From contig CALYLW010000210.1 of the NCBI GenBank assembly GCA_944989445.1, positions 1-64,000 on the forward strand: 64,000 bases of DNA. The letters are read 5' to 3'. Numbering within the stretch: position 1 is the first letter of the stretch; every line of letters starts with the position of its first letter. This DNA comes from Ampullaceana balthica (lineage: Eukaryota > Mollusca > Gastropoda > Lymnaeidae). Shown piece after piece: positions 44,466 through 55,510 of the stretch. The position numbers and the translations under genes were made by a program. A model generated the notes under the pieces. It saw only the letters and a program-made list of their open reading frames with translations. It was not told the origin of the DNA and searched no databases.

Positions 44466-44664
44466 CAGAGGCGTCACTAAGAGAATGCGGAGGGTGCGGG
44501 TCGCACCGTCTGATATCATCCCATAGGGCCAAAGTGCAAAATTCTGTAAGTCGAGTTCCCGTTATTTGGCACTGGGAGACTTGGAGGAGATGTACGGGGT
44601 AAGTTGTGAGGGGATGACACCACGACCTACCACACTGGGTGACGCCAACCATAGTGAGCCTCTG
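44466..44664. mobile_element. TIR-bounded MITE of about 200 bp
   Basis: It starts CAGAGGCGTCACTAAGAG and ends (reverse complement) CAGAGGCTCACTATGG. A GCGTCAC word is repeated in the inverted half, and GTGCGGGTCGCACC is palindromic. The outer flanks share TTAAGTATC, offset by one base on the right side, so the target duplication is probable but not clean. Likely hAT or a related TIR class. Confidence 0.6.
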
Positions 44665-44770
44665 ATTAAGTATCCAACATTATGTTCAATTTCTTAGTTT
44701 AAAAAAAAATGATTTAAAAATAATTTAAAGTTACATCAGCTGCGGCTCTTGTCCTGAAACAGAGAATTTC

Positions 44771-44897
44771 AACCCCTGAGTAAGTTCGACAACCCCTGAG
44801 TAAGTTCGACAACCCCTGAGTAAGTTCGACAACCCCTGAGTAAGTTCGACAACCCCTGAGTAAGTTCGACAACCCCTGAGTAAGTTCGACAACCCCT
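44771..44897. repeat. 20-bp minisatellite, 6 to 7 copies
   Basis: The unit AACCCCTGAGTAAGTTCGAC is perfectly repeated. The minus-strand frames at 44731-45003 are by-products. The sequence is unrelated to the 20-bp array at 28.6 kb. Confidence 0.97.
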
Positions 44898-44900
44898 GTA

Positions 44901-46972
44901 ACTGATGCAAGAGCGTGACATCGATGCTGCCAAAGGCCGGAGACGGGCCAAGGCTGTATGGAAAGGTCCCGAGTTGAGTTCGAGCAAAGTCCTTCTGTCT
45001 CATGAATTATGGATGTAAGATTACTCGGATGGGACTGGGGGATCGTCTGGGCGCCACAAGAGCTTAGCCAAGCCAGATCAATATGTAAAACTGTACAACT
45101 TTATTTCTTTTATAACTCAACAACAAAACAAAACCAAACCACCAAAACAACCAAACAATTCCTTTCCATTCATTAATCCCCCGCTCCTTCTTTATCATTT
45201 TCCACACTCCTGGTGTCATTCTATGGATTATATAAATTTAATTATTCGTCCTTCAACCCCAGGGCGAAGTGCAGAAACTGATATCTGATGTGTCTAGGGA
45301 ATGGGTGGCGGTGGTTGTAGTTTCAAGGGGAACAAAAATCTGCATTTATCGGTATCTTATAGTATTGACAGAAATACTTTGTTTAATCAATGAGTTGCAA
45401 GAAGAGCTCAAATTGAAGAAAAAAAAGGAGACATCAATTTTTTTAATTATTTTTTTTTAAAATTACAGTAGAAAATTTTATTTCATTGTGCGTAAATTTT
45501 AGGGCATGGATTCTTAAGCATGATTATTAGACATGACTTTTTCCAAAGTACAACAGCCTGTCACCTGAGAATTAGTCTATTAACAGATGTGGCACTTCAT
45601 TAAACAAGTCAGAGTGCTCACTTTAACACCAGAAAACATTGTTGTTTTTAAAATTATAATAAGCAAGCACAAAACTAACGCTAAAACAAGGAGATTTAAA
45701 CAAGAACTTTCAACGAAGAACATTCAAACAAGAACATCACGGGCTGCTTTATCTTTTCACGGAGTTCAAGTTAAAACACGTCTCGAGACAGCCAGTGCAG
45801 ATTCACCTTATGTCATTATTTGTGTGTGGCCGAGGTAATCCCAACCTCCCTTTACAACCCCCCCCCCTCCGGTATTCGGTGGGAATTTCCTCTCTCCTCC
45901 CAGCAGCCTCTTCACCGACCCATTCACAGATGACCTTGTCGCTATGCACAGAGTGACCTTGTCGCTATGCACAGGGTGACCTTAATCACCTGCATTCTGA
46001 CACGGCTTTGGAGTTGGGGGGTTGGGGGGGGGAGGGACACAAATCACAAAATTATATGTTGTCGAGCTCGTGGTGGAAACTTTCCTGTCCAGCGTCCAGT
46101 CATTGGTCAGGGGGGGGGGAGTATGCTGTGTGTGTGCGTGGAGGAGGGGGCAGTCGAGGTCACATGCCATGTTTGCTTGCTTTGACTTTAATGAACGTCA
46201 ACAGATCGTGTCACGGTCATGTCACAGAGCAAATAGTTCGAGCGTCAGCCACGCAGCGGCGTTTCCACATGGACTGATCCCAACGTCCCACTTCATCCCC
46301 CTTTAAAATTGGGTATCCCACAAACTGACACCGATTCGACTGCAAGTGCAAATTTTAGGCCTCCCGCCTTCAATGGGTCGTAATTAATTATTTTTTTCTG
46401 TGTGCTAGTAACCTTTGCAGGATTGTAAAAAGAAACTTCTCAGTTTTAATGCGATTGGATGAATGATATGGTAAAGCGTAAAGGTCAACAAAATTTGAAT
46501 TCATACATTGATCCTTTTCACAAATATCTTGCTCAAATAATGACGGCACTCAGTCAACTCTTGCTGTTCTACGAATATACAAGAAAGTTTAGAGGAGCTA
46601 ACGTCCATTTTTTAAAAATCGCCGAATTGACGCCTGATGAACTAATATGCAACTTTAAAGATGTTGATGCTGTATTTGATTGTGAAATAACAATCATGAT
46701 CGATATTGTAAACTTCATTTAGAAGGTATTGGTGACTTAAAAAGAGAAGAGACTATTTCATTAAAACGAAGTCGGTGCATATATGTAATATAAATAAATT
46801 GCTAAAACGATTATCGATATTTTCGTTTTGTTGGTTTCTTAACCCTAAATGCAGTACATGCAAAGTCTCCCCTTTACGTACTTGGAAAGGGGGGGGATGG
46901 CTTCAGCCCCAATGGGTGTTTTGAATTTAATGGGCATTTTCAACACCCGAACACCTGTCCACCCTAAAATTT
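44901..46972. other. Non-coding stretch, no gene recognised
   Basis: Frames at 45587-45838 and 46459-46722 (87 residues, starting MNDMVKRKGQQNLNSYID) are the longest not caused by repeats, but no family is recognised. GTGACCTTGTCGCTATGCAC is duplicated at about 45930-45975. G/C-runs lie around 45860 and 46020-46110. Confidence 0.4.
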
Positions 46973-47390
46973 GTACTAGAAAATGCATATTTTGTATGGG
47001 ACCCATCCATAAAAGAAAAAAAGGAAAGATTCGAACAAATTCAAAAAAAGAGTAGCACGGTTTATTACTGCAGAATATTCAAAATTGACAAGAATAACTC
47101 AGTTAGTTTAATCATTAAACCTTGAAACACTTGAGGATTGAAGAACCAAGAGTAAAGTAATAATAATGCATAAGGCAATTAATTCTAACTTAAAAATACA
47201 AGACGAACATAACTTAATACAACTACAACCCTCAGATAGATATAGGACACATTTCTTATTCCGTATTCCGTATGCAAGAAAAAAACGCAATCAAATTCTC
47301 GTTCTTCCCGTCCGGAATTCGGGCGTGGAATGGGTTGCCTGAACAAACCAGGAAAATAGATACACTATCAGAATTTAAAACGTATAATTC
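46973..47390 (+). pseudogene. LINE reverse-transcriptase C-terminal remnant
   Basis: ACTAGAAAATGCATATTTTG, TATGGGACCCATCCAT, AACCTTGAAACACTTGAGGA and CGTCCGGAATTCGGGCG follow the order of 59849-60240. The end of the frame still reads FSFFPSGIRAWNGLPEQTRK (about 47295-47353). Frameshifts and stops separate the parts. The 3' UTR and tail are absent. Confidence 0.8.
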
Positions 47391-48647
47391 TCTCCACTTG
47401 TTAAAAATATTCATTATAGGTACAAAACTGATAGGAAGCACGCTAAGTTTGTATTTAATTTTAAACTTACAATATTTAGTCGCTGGCGTGTACCGATCAG
47501 AAAAAAGTTCTGTAGCGGTGAGCGTTGGAATTCGATCAATGTTTATACATTTTTTTTCATTATTATTAATATATTTTTTTTTAATTGGTCCGTTTCTCTT
47601 TTCACATTTTACAGACTGAGCTGAATCACGGATTAACCCTTTGAGGACCCTCGTCTAAAATATTTGGGTTTGAACATATCTGCCTCATAACACGTAATGT
47701 CAACATATTACATTTTATTTTAATGTATTTTTCATTGCAAAAACACATACACTAAGAAGCTTCACTGACGTTTTTTTAAAAAAAAATCATTAATTTTTAA
47801 TACAGTAGCCATGTTTGTCCTTTTCTATCGCTAGCCACTGTGAAGCCGAGAGACGCCAGCGATGGACGTTAGAGACATCACCTTAAGTAGCTTGACAAGT
47901 CAGCACCGCCAACATGTTCTGACGATTGCTAATTGTCATCTGATCACGTGATCGCACCATGGCAGGTCGACTGGGGAAAAGTTTTCCACTGTCAACCCCC
48001 CCCCAACCCCTCATTTCCTCCTGTATCGAACACAGCAGTCATATAGATCAATTATGTTGTGGGTATATGCGGGTAGGGGAGTTGAGGCGTTTGGTGGCGC
48101 CCTGGGTGGGCCAAGATCAGTGTCTTCACATGTCTATGTAAATAGACACGACACAGCCGATCCTCTCTTAAATGTATGTATCATCTGGATCCCGCTCTCG
48201 CCCCACCTCTCAGCCCTAAACACACAATGTTTATTGTTTAAATTTTCTAAAATAAAAATATTCCCCAAAATTATTACAATAAAAATAATCGATCAATTTA
48301 TTTGTGTCACAATAATATTTCGTCAACAGAGATACAGGACATTACTGTTAAGAAGCTCCGTGTTGTGTTAAACTCATCGGCTTCCGTTGTGGAGAATAAA
48401 GGCCTTCGGTTACGGTCTTCGAAATACTGAAACCTTTTTAATAGTTTTTACTGACAGTTCATCGGTTGAATTAATCAACGCTGTTGATGTAGGAAGTCAT
48501 GCCATGCTCGACATTACTCAGACCAGAAAACTTCTTAACTCGTTATGTAATGTTAATATTTTTAGAGTCTGGAGAATAGACTAATCCATGAGTATCGGAC
48601 TCTTACACCACATGGGATCAACGTTGTGTTCGCACTGATAAGCTGAT
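47391..48647. other. Non-coding stretch, no gene recognised
   Basis: Mixed AT-rich and GC-richer sequence. The overlapping frames at 47959-48141 and 48054-48371 lack motifs. Confidence 0.45.
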
Positions 48648-48690
48648 TGATTGGCCACACCCACCCTATCCTTTCCTATATAAGCTCTTA
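48648..48690 (+). promoter_or_regulatory. Candidate RNA polymerase II core promoter (inverted CCAAT, CACCC, TATA)
   Basis: GATTGGCCACACCCACCC is followed by TTTCCTATATAAGCTCTTAC: an inverted CCAAT box, a CACCC box and a good TATA box with about 16 bases between the last two, then a pyrimidine-rich stretch where transcription could start. No clear coding exon follows. An LTR-type promoter or chance are alternatives. Confidence 0.3.
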
Positions 48691-49177
48691 CTTTTCTCTC
48701 CTTACTTTATCCCTACTGGACTGCTTGGATTTCACCGCAGCTAAGTGTTTTTTAAAATTATTATTTCGTTTTATTCGTTTCATTTGTATACTATTTGTCC
48801 GTTTAGGAACGCTCTTTGCCGAGACGTTCGCTAATGTGTTACGTCTTGTCAGGCCTACTAATACCCGGTTTTTATATTATAAATTTACCTAATATTTTTA
48901 GACAAGGTTCTCTTTAGTAAAACAAAAAATGTTTTATGGCGTAAATAATGTAGCAGTAACAATACGTTTGCAAAATTGTTAGTACAAAATAATTGTAAAC
49001 AATATTTTCTCTTGGGCAATAGTTCCACTAAGATGTTTCAACATAAGAAAATATCAGTCCTCAAAGACTACCTGGATATTTGATTAATGTCTTAATGTAA
49101 TTGGCTCAGCTGAATACGAAGGATACTTCGATTAATATGTTTCTGTTGCGATACGAAAAGGCTTATAGGGACAAAAC
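48691..49177. other. Non-coding stretch, no feature recognised
   Basis: An 81-residue hydrophobic frame overlaps the start (48647-48892). No family is recognised. Confidence 0.45.
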
Positions 49178-49945
49178 TAGGGCTGTTAACGATTAATTTA
49201 AATTTAATTGTTAACTTTTGAAAAATTAGCGATTAATTAATCGTTAATTTCGATTAAAGCCAAAAATTAAAATTTATGATGTCATAAGTGCACTTATTAA
49301 ACGTTCTTGTTGAAAATCTAAATAACACTGGAATGTCTCCTTTATATGTCAACTTTTAACCAACTACGTCAAAAAGACAAGTGTGTTGACATTATTTGGT
49401 TCAAGTGATGAGAGGGTCTAATTGACAATATAACCAGCCGAGCTGAACAATCATTCACATGAACTGAGGTAACTGGTTTGCACAAAAACGGTCTTGGCAA
49501 GGAATGACATTATCGGATATCAGTGTTCATTAAGTTTCCACCATTGTAGAGGGTTAATGGATTCAGGAAACTTTCATCTCCATTTTGTTACGCAGTGATT
49601 CATCAGAAGAGCAGTCGTCATTTTCTGTTTCTGAGTCAAACTCCATTACTGCCATTAGCTTAATACGCTTTTCATTTGGTTTGATAAGTAGGCGAATTGT
49701 TAGAACCATGGTAGGCAAACGTTTATCAAAATTTTGAACATTCCCGTCAGTCAATAGTTTAAAACCAAAAATGTTCGTGTAATCGTCAGTAAATTTATTA
49801 TTTATCGGCCCGCTATTTTAAAAATGATTTTTTTTTATAAACTTTTAGACTTCCAATAATTTGTAAGTGATGGGTCGATTAATCGTTAAAAAATAATTTA
49901 ATCGTTAAAATGTTTTAACGATTAATCGAGAAATTAATCCAAAAC
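49178..49945 (-). mobile_element. hAT-3 deletion derivative
   Basis: AGGGCTGTTAACGATTAATT at the left, then the hAT-3 stretch TTTATGATGTCATAAGT, AACGTTCTTGTTGAAAATCT and AAGACAAGTGTGTTGACATT without the HINE-B dimer present at 23009-24030. It leaves the hAT-3 sequence near 49510 and ends with AACGATTAATCGAGAAATTA. A minus-strand frame (49754-49563) carries NFDKRLPTMVLTIRLLIK, perhaps a decayed hAT C-terminal part. Confidence 0.65.
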
Positions 49946-51335
49946 CATTCTTTATTGGTGTACCAAACACACACACACACCAACGTCATAAGTAGGATAA
50001 GGTGAAAGACAAACTTTTACACAAGTAAATACCTCCATGAACTTTTTTATTCTTCACGTTAATATATTTTCAAATACTTGCTAAACAATTGAACATCCAT
50101 TTAAATGATAACTGTGGCTTATGTGCACTATCACGATGTAGTTAGGACAAGAATGTGTTACATTTAAAGCAACTATAATTATAGGTGGGTTACTATTTTT
50201 ATTTGAAGCGCTGTGAGCCCAGCTACTGGCTCTACATATATTATCAAATTATTACTATTGTTCTTATTTAAAGGACAGTTTTAAGTGAATTTTATTGCTG
50301 ATCGTAAAAGTCGTCGTCAATTCGGCCAACTTCACCTCAAGGTAATATCGTAGCCTGAAATAAATTGTGTTAACACTTTGCAAACATATTCATAAATTGT
50401 TTCACTAACCCGTGGCACTCTATCGTTGATTTCATACGTGAACTGATTGGCTGATGAAATGAGAGGTGGGGGGAAAAAGTGTGTCAGGGGAGGGGCACAA
50501 ATTCTTTGTGAACGACTTGTATCAAGGTCAAGGTTTCTGTGGGGTGTTTCATGGTGAACGTCATGGTTAAGGTTTCAACTGACTTAAAACTCATCCCAAG
50601 AGTCAAGAGTCCCATGAGGTTCTTGTCGGTCATGTACCGACCCAGCTCGGTGTGTTTACATAAGCTGACCTCCCCACCCACCCACCCCCCGCCTCGAATG
50701 GTACCAACATGAAACTGGCGTCGTGATGGGCAGCTGTCATCGAGGTGATCACAACATCGTACCAGCCGTCACCAGTCCTCGTCTGGGACTGAAGGAGAGG
50801 GACCATTGACCCTACAGCCATCACCAGTCCTGGTCTGGGACTGAAGGAGAGGGACCATTGACCCTACAGCCGTCACCAGTCCTGGTCTGGGACTGAAGGA
50901 GAGGAACCATTGACCCTACAGCCTACTTCACCCCATCATAGCGCTCCCAACGTAGATTCGATATGTGGATATGATTCCCAGGGTATGTGATGCCAAGACT
51001 TGCGTGCCAAAGAAGTGACACCCCCCCCCCACACAGACACACTTGATGTGTGTCTTTCTTTAAACTAAAACGACATGAACTTCCCGAAGGTGAAATGAAG
51101 GGAAATAACTTTCTTGACGGGTATAAACCGGACTGACCTATGCTATTAACTGGTCAACATGTATGCTTTTTAAGTCACGATTGAATAGACAACCATTGCT
51201 TTGAACTGGCCAGCGCCCATTTTGACTTTTATAGATCGTGTGTTTTTACAACCTTGACTTAGTATTGCGCCGCAGCGTATATTCATTATTCCCTTTTTGG
51301 ACTGAGTGAAAATATAATATAGTATATATAATATA
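49946..51335. other. Non-coding stretch, no gene recognised
   Basis: Contains (CA)n near 49967 and the 52-bp repeat listed separately. GAAGCGCTGTGAGCCCAGCT near 50206 resembles, in reverse, the GCGCTGTATCCCAGTACC repeat at 53548. Confidence 0.45.
50766..50921. repeat. 52-bp tandem repeat, three copies
   Basis: CCGTCACCAGTCCTGGTCTG followed by GGACTGAAGGAGAGGGACCA and TTGACCCTACAG repeats at 50766, 50818 and 50870 with few changes. Confidence 0.95.
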
Positions 51336-51634
51336 TCAATATACATAATTCCCGTTGTCTGTATGTATGGATGTAACTAGGTGGCGCTGCGAAATTTGTA
51401 ATGCTGTTAGGTGGCGCTGCGATCAACATAATAAAATTACTGCACCAAAAATAACACTTTTTGAACGTTCCTCATAAAATTATTTAATATGATAATAAAC
51501 GAATTAAATAAAAATAAATAAAAGTTCTGTATTACATTATTTATTATCTGATGTGTATGTTTTCAAAATTAATCCATTTCAGCTGAAATGTATTCATTTT
51601 GAAAACTTCCGTCATTTTTGACGGGTTACACTAG
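51336..51634 (+). mobile_element. HelB copy 4, intact non-autonomous Helitron
   Basis: It starts TCAATATACATAATTCCCGT and ends with the hairpin CCGTCATTTTTGACGG, then GTTACACTAG before T. The stem CCGTCA/TGACGG is perfect and lies 6 bases before CTAG, as expected of a Helitron terminator. It contains an internal duplication of AGGTGGCGCTGCGA (near 51379 and 51410). Confidence 0.9.
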
Positions 51635-51849
51635 TAAATAATATAATAGCCCAAGTCACAGGTTGGATGTGTAACGCTATGACGTCATTTTTTGGCTTAT
51701 ATTTTAATACAAGGCGTGCATCGGAAGGCGCACAAAGTGGTGTGCAAAATAATTATAAATTAAAGACGCGCTGTAAAAAAAATATTATATTACGTCATTG
51801 TTTTAGCTTATATTTAAATTTTGGAAAAGAGAACGATGTAATAAAAAAA

Positions 51850-52826
51850 AAGTAAGATAACCAAGTTTTTGACTATAAATGCTTTATTTACGAGACATAA
51901 CTAAAAGAATGTTCACTATAATACGCAGCGCAACACAATCCAAAAATACAAAATTGTAGATATGTCTCGTAAAACTTGTTTAATATAATGCGCAACGATC
52001 AAGAATATGTTTATAAAAAGTGGTGTCAATAAAATACGCACCTTATTGCGCGACAGAAAGGTTGTTCAATATAATACGCACCGCGACACTACCTCAAAAA
52101 ATAACATCATATATATATTTACCCTCAATTATGTATGACTGTGGCCTAACGCTAGGGGACATTACTCTGCTTTTTTTAAAAATTGAAAATATAAACTTAA
52201 AAATCATAATCATTTTGGTTTCCAGATTAACATTGAACACCCTCCACGCTATTATTTTCATGCGGACATTCGAAAAGAGTTATTTTTGGTGCAGTAATTT
52301 GGTGCGCTGCTTTCTAAAATTAGTTAAAAATCGTGTGGTGATTAGCACTGTAAAAAAATTGATATAAATAATGTGTGTACATTTCAGGAATATTTCGTAT
52401 ATATCATACGAGTATAAGTTACTTGGGCTTTTGAACAAAAAAAAGTGCCCTACAACTCCTATTATAAAATACTTTGTTTACATTTAAGGAAGTTTAATAT
52501 TACGAATTTATCACACAAGGACAAGTTAGTTGGGCTTTTGAAAAAGGTGGGCGCCGTAGGCGCCCTAAAAAATGGCGGCGCCGCAGTAGTACCTAGTGAT
52601 ACATAGTGATAAATAAAATAAGCTAAAAAATACAATAATTTAATTACAGTACATGCGATCGATCTGAAATTTTGATACATTGCTTTTGTCATCGGCACAA
52701 AACTTCCTGCAAAATTTCAGCCCGGTAGCTTACGAGGAAGTGGGTTAAAAATGGATCCAAAGTTTTTTCGACAAACAAGCAAGCAATCAACCAAACAGAC
52801 ACCACGAGTTAATATAAAGGATTTAA
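51850..52826 (-). mobile_element. HINE-A copy 4, middle layer of the nest
   Basis: AACCAAGTTTTTGACTATAA at the left and ACGAGTTAATATAAAGGATT at the right are the ends of HINE-A, with the hairpin end slightly eroded. It is split by the Helitron at 52107-52596. The joined length of about 480 bp agrees with 18604-19106. The array spot holds CAAGCAAGCAATCAACCAAAC. Confidence 0.8.
52107..52596 (+). mobile_element. HelA copy 3, inner layer of the nest, with empty site
   Basis: HINE-A elsewhere reads AATAGCATGATACATAGG. Here it reads AATAACA, then TCATATATATATTTACCCTC ... GCGGCGCCGCAGTAGTACCTAG-type end, then TGATACATAG. The insertion is therefore exactly between A and T, without target duplication, with 5' TC and 3' CTAG and the palindrome GCGGCGCCGC 8 bases before the end. 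This is the cleanest proof in the window that HelA elements are Helitrons. Confidence 0.93.
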
Positions 52827-53136
52827 AAATAGGATTTGAGGATTTATAATTATAAAATACTTTGTGTACATTTCAGCAAGTTTAATATTTCGTATTTATC
52901 AAACAAGGATAAGTTACTTGGGCGTTTTGACCAAGAAAAAGTGGGCGCTGTAGGCGCCCTACAACCCCTATTATAAAATACTTTGTGTACATTTCAGTAA
53001 GTTTAATGTTACGTATTTATCATACAAGGACAAGTTAGTTCGGCTTTTGAAAAAAGTGGGTGGCGTAGACGCCCTAAAAAAAGTGGGTGCCGTAGGCGCC
53101 ATGGCGCCACAGCGCAACCTAGTTATATTATAATTA

Positions 53137-53768
53137 GGTCTGCTACTGATTAAGAAACATGTGTACGATTAATCGGGAAGAAAATTTAACCGATTAATCG
53201 ATTAATTTCGATTAATAATATTTTTATTACGCATATGTAGATACTGTTAAGTTGCAGTGCGTTATTTCGCGAAATCGGTTAAGTCGCGCTAATTCCATGG
53301 ATCCAAAAGTTTTTTACGTAACACAGCATATTCGTTCTGTTAAGCACGAAATAAGGAAGAAAAACCGTTTTGGTTACGTATGCTCCTCTGTCTAAATAAA
53401 TAATAATAACACGAGGGAAAAGTATGGAAGTAACACTAAATAGGAATTATTAATAAATTATAAAAAAAAAGAAATATTTTCTTAAATTTTAATCGAATTT
53501 TAAACGAGCAAATTAATAATAATAATAATAATAATAATTGATAATTTATATAGCGCTGTATCCCAGTACCGGGCTCACAGCGCTTTACACAGAGATCATA
53601 ACATACATATAATAATTAAATAACCATTCATACCATAGTAACAAAATAAAGGACAGCACATTACACATAAGCTACGTTAATCATTAAAAGAAATGTTGTT
53701 TCATTAATTTTGTTTCAAATTACTTTGCATCGATTAAAATTTTAGCGATTAATTTCCACAGCCCTATT
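53137..53768. mobile_element. hAT-like element with AATCGATTAA-type ends
   Basis: The left end AGGTCTGCTACTGATTAAGA and the right end (reverse complement TAGGGCTGTGGAAATTAATC) resemble the hAT-3 termini. ACCGATTAATCGATTAATTT lies near the left end. No coding part. An AAT-repeat plus a GCGCTG-type repeat is inserted in it. Confidence 0.5.
53512..53690. repeat. AAT microsatellite joined to a GCGCTGTATCCCAGTACCGG repeat
   Basis: A (TAA)n run leads into TTTATATAGCGCTGTATCCC and GGGCTCACAGCGCTTTACAC. A related GTATCCCAGTTTTTGGGCGG + GGCTCACAGAGCATCACATA occurs at 37645-37682. The trinucleotide tail and dispersed copies suggest the 3' end of a SINE or another retroelement. Confidence 0.5.
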
Positions 53769-55331
53769 TTATATTATAATAAAATATAGTATAATGTAAT
53801 ATAAATACATACACATATGATAATTAACTTTATCAAAGATGAATTCACATCAGTTAGCGTGCATTGGTTACACCTAACCACTTTTTTTTCCTGCGTAATT
53901 TGTTTTGTGTTAGTTTAAATTGATGTTCCATTAATGGGATTAAAGTTTTAAGTTTGAGGCTTTTGATTTCACTTCTAATCTCACTTTATCTCATATACAG
54001 ACGCTTCTTTTAAACAGAGGATTGTGTTTTCTACTCCTTATTTCATGGAGAAGTTTCGCTTTGTTATTTAGTTTTGAATTATCTTATGTTATCATGGCTT
54101 GTTTAGGAAACCAATTCCTTGTCTGAATGCCAGATAATTGTATCGTTTCATTTTTTATAATCCTGAATTTCACCTGTTGGTCACGTGTTATGGATGTTAA
54201 AGGGACCAATCTCAAAATGTAATAACACGTGTTTACATCACACGACAAGATGTAAGCTTGAGACTTCTCAAACTGGGTTCACTAATAGGTAAGTTCATCA
54301 AAGTGCTCGCACGGTCATTGCCACAAAGAACCCCCCCCACACACACACACACACCACAACACAAAAAAGCAGGAAAAAAAAGCAACAAACTTAATTGTTT
54401 TGAGGACCGCATGTACAGTGTACACCCCCCCCCCACACACACACACTAACACAGTATTGTTGTGACTGACAGATGTTAAAATTCACGCCCACTCTTACCA
54501 ACCTGCAGATGAAAAAAAAATTGTAGGGAATGGTGTCAAAATATTTATAAAACCCTCACCAAAACAAATATAGCATCCCTGTTTACAGTGGAGATCAAAA
54601 GTCTTGATCTAATTTGACAAAATGCTACTGGTTCATCGCTGGGAATAAGAGATCTAAGATATTACAATGGAATCTTAGAGTCACGTGGTACAGCTGTTTG
54701 GAATGTTATAGGGAACTGTAGTAAAGTAATGGTTTGTGTAAACGTTGTGGTAATTTTATTGAAACCCTTATTTAAAATACACGAAAAAATGTTGTTGATT
54801 TTAGCATAATTCTTTGAGCCGCCAAGAAATGTTCCAAGATGATCTAAAATTGACATTCAAGCAGCTGTTAGAAGCATCTCATCTGTTAAAACGATTTACC
54901 AAAAATAGACGACCAAGCCATAGTCTAGATTCAGGAGGAATGCAAGCGATTATATTTTTTTCTGTAACAGTCTGGCGTGGAGATTACTTCGCGTGGGAGA
55001 TTTATATTTAGAAAAAAACAATTTTCAAAAAAGTGACACAGATTAATCCTAAACTTCTAGGCAATTGAAAAAAGAGACAGAGTCTGGACAATTTTTGATT
55101 GTGTATATTTTTTTTTAAAGGGAGACACTTTTGTAATATTTTTTTTAAAAGTTTGGATTAGCTAAACATTATTTTTCATTATCTTCCCCTCTTTATATTT
55201 TCTCCATGTATTCTTTCAGGCAACAGATTAAGACGGAATCTCATTTTGATTTCAGCCAAAAAATGCGTTTGAGGCGCCATCTGCCTGATTAAAAAAATTA
55301 TCACATTAAAGTTTTGAGATTTATTTTCTAA
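53769..55331. other. Non-coding stretch with poly-C/CA tracts
   Basis: Two similar C-run plus (CA)n tracts lie near 54331-54355 and 54425-54446. No gene recognised. Confidence 0.5.
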
Positions 55332-55510
55332 CTAATAATAACCCCTTTTCCAGTCCAAGACGGACTATGGGGCAAGTGAAGTAGCGTTCACAAGTTTTAT
55401 TTAGCCACCCCTAACGAGCAAGGGATTGTGTGGTTAGCACAATGTCCCTGGGGCCTTGGCATCACCGAGGCTAGAACCCGTGACTCTCTTCTGTCTCGGT
55501 TCGTAAAACC
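55332..55510 (-). mobile_element. tRNA-derived SINE, 5'-truncated
   Basis: Matches the SINE at 35950-36167 in body (CACACAATCCCTTGCTCG, CATAGTCCGTC) and B-box region (CACGGGTTCTAGCC), but loses the A-box part, changing to TTCGTAAAACCTGCGCG. The AT-rich tail TTATTATTA is short. Confidence 0.8.

Larger units (their letters stand above)
51635..53122 (+). mobile_element. HelA2 Helitron, outer layer of a three-level nest
   Basis: The left part is TAAATAATATAATAGCCCAA, CTATGACGTCATTTTTTG and TTGGAAAAGAGAACGATG. The right part resumes with AATAGGATTTGAGGATTTAT and two 3' modules, ending CAGCGCAACCTAG before T. Without the insert the element is about 520 bp, close to 17390-17896. It directly follows the CTAG of a HelB copy. 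Confidence 0.75.

Noticed and set aside
44271..44480. 69-residue frame with a run of alternating Tyr and Ile
   Set aside because: Encoded by the (AT)n microsatellite.
53512..53690. Part of the surrounding hAT-like element
   Set aside because: The AAT run and the GCGCTGTATCCC repeat also occur (in part) at 37.6 kb and 50.2 kb without hAT sequence, so this is an independent repeat.
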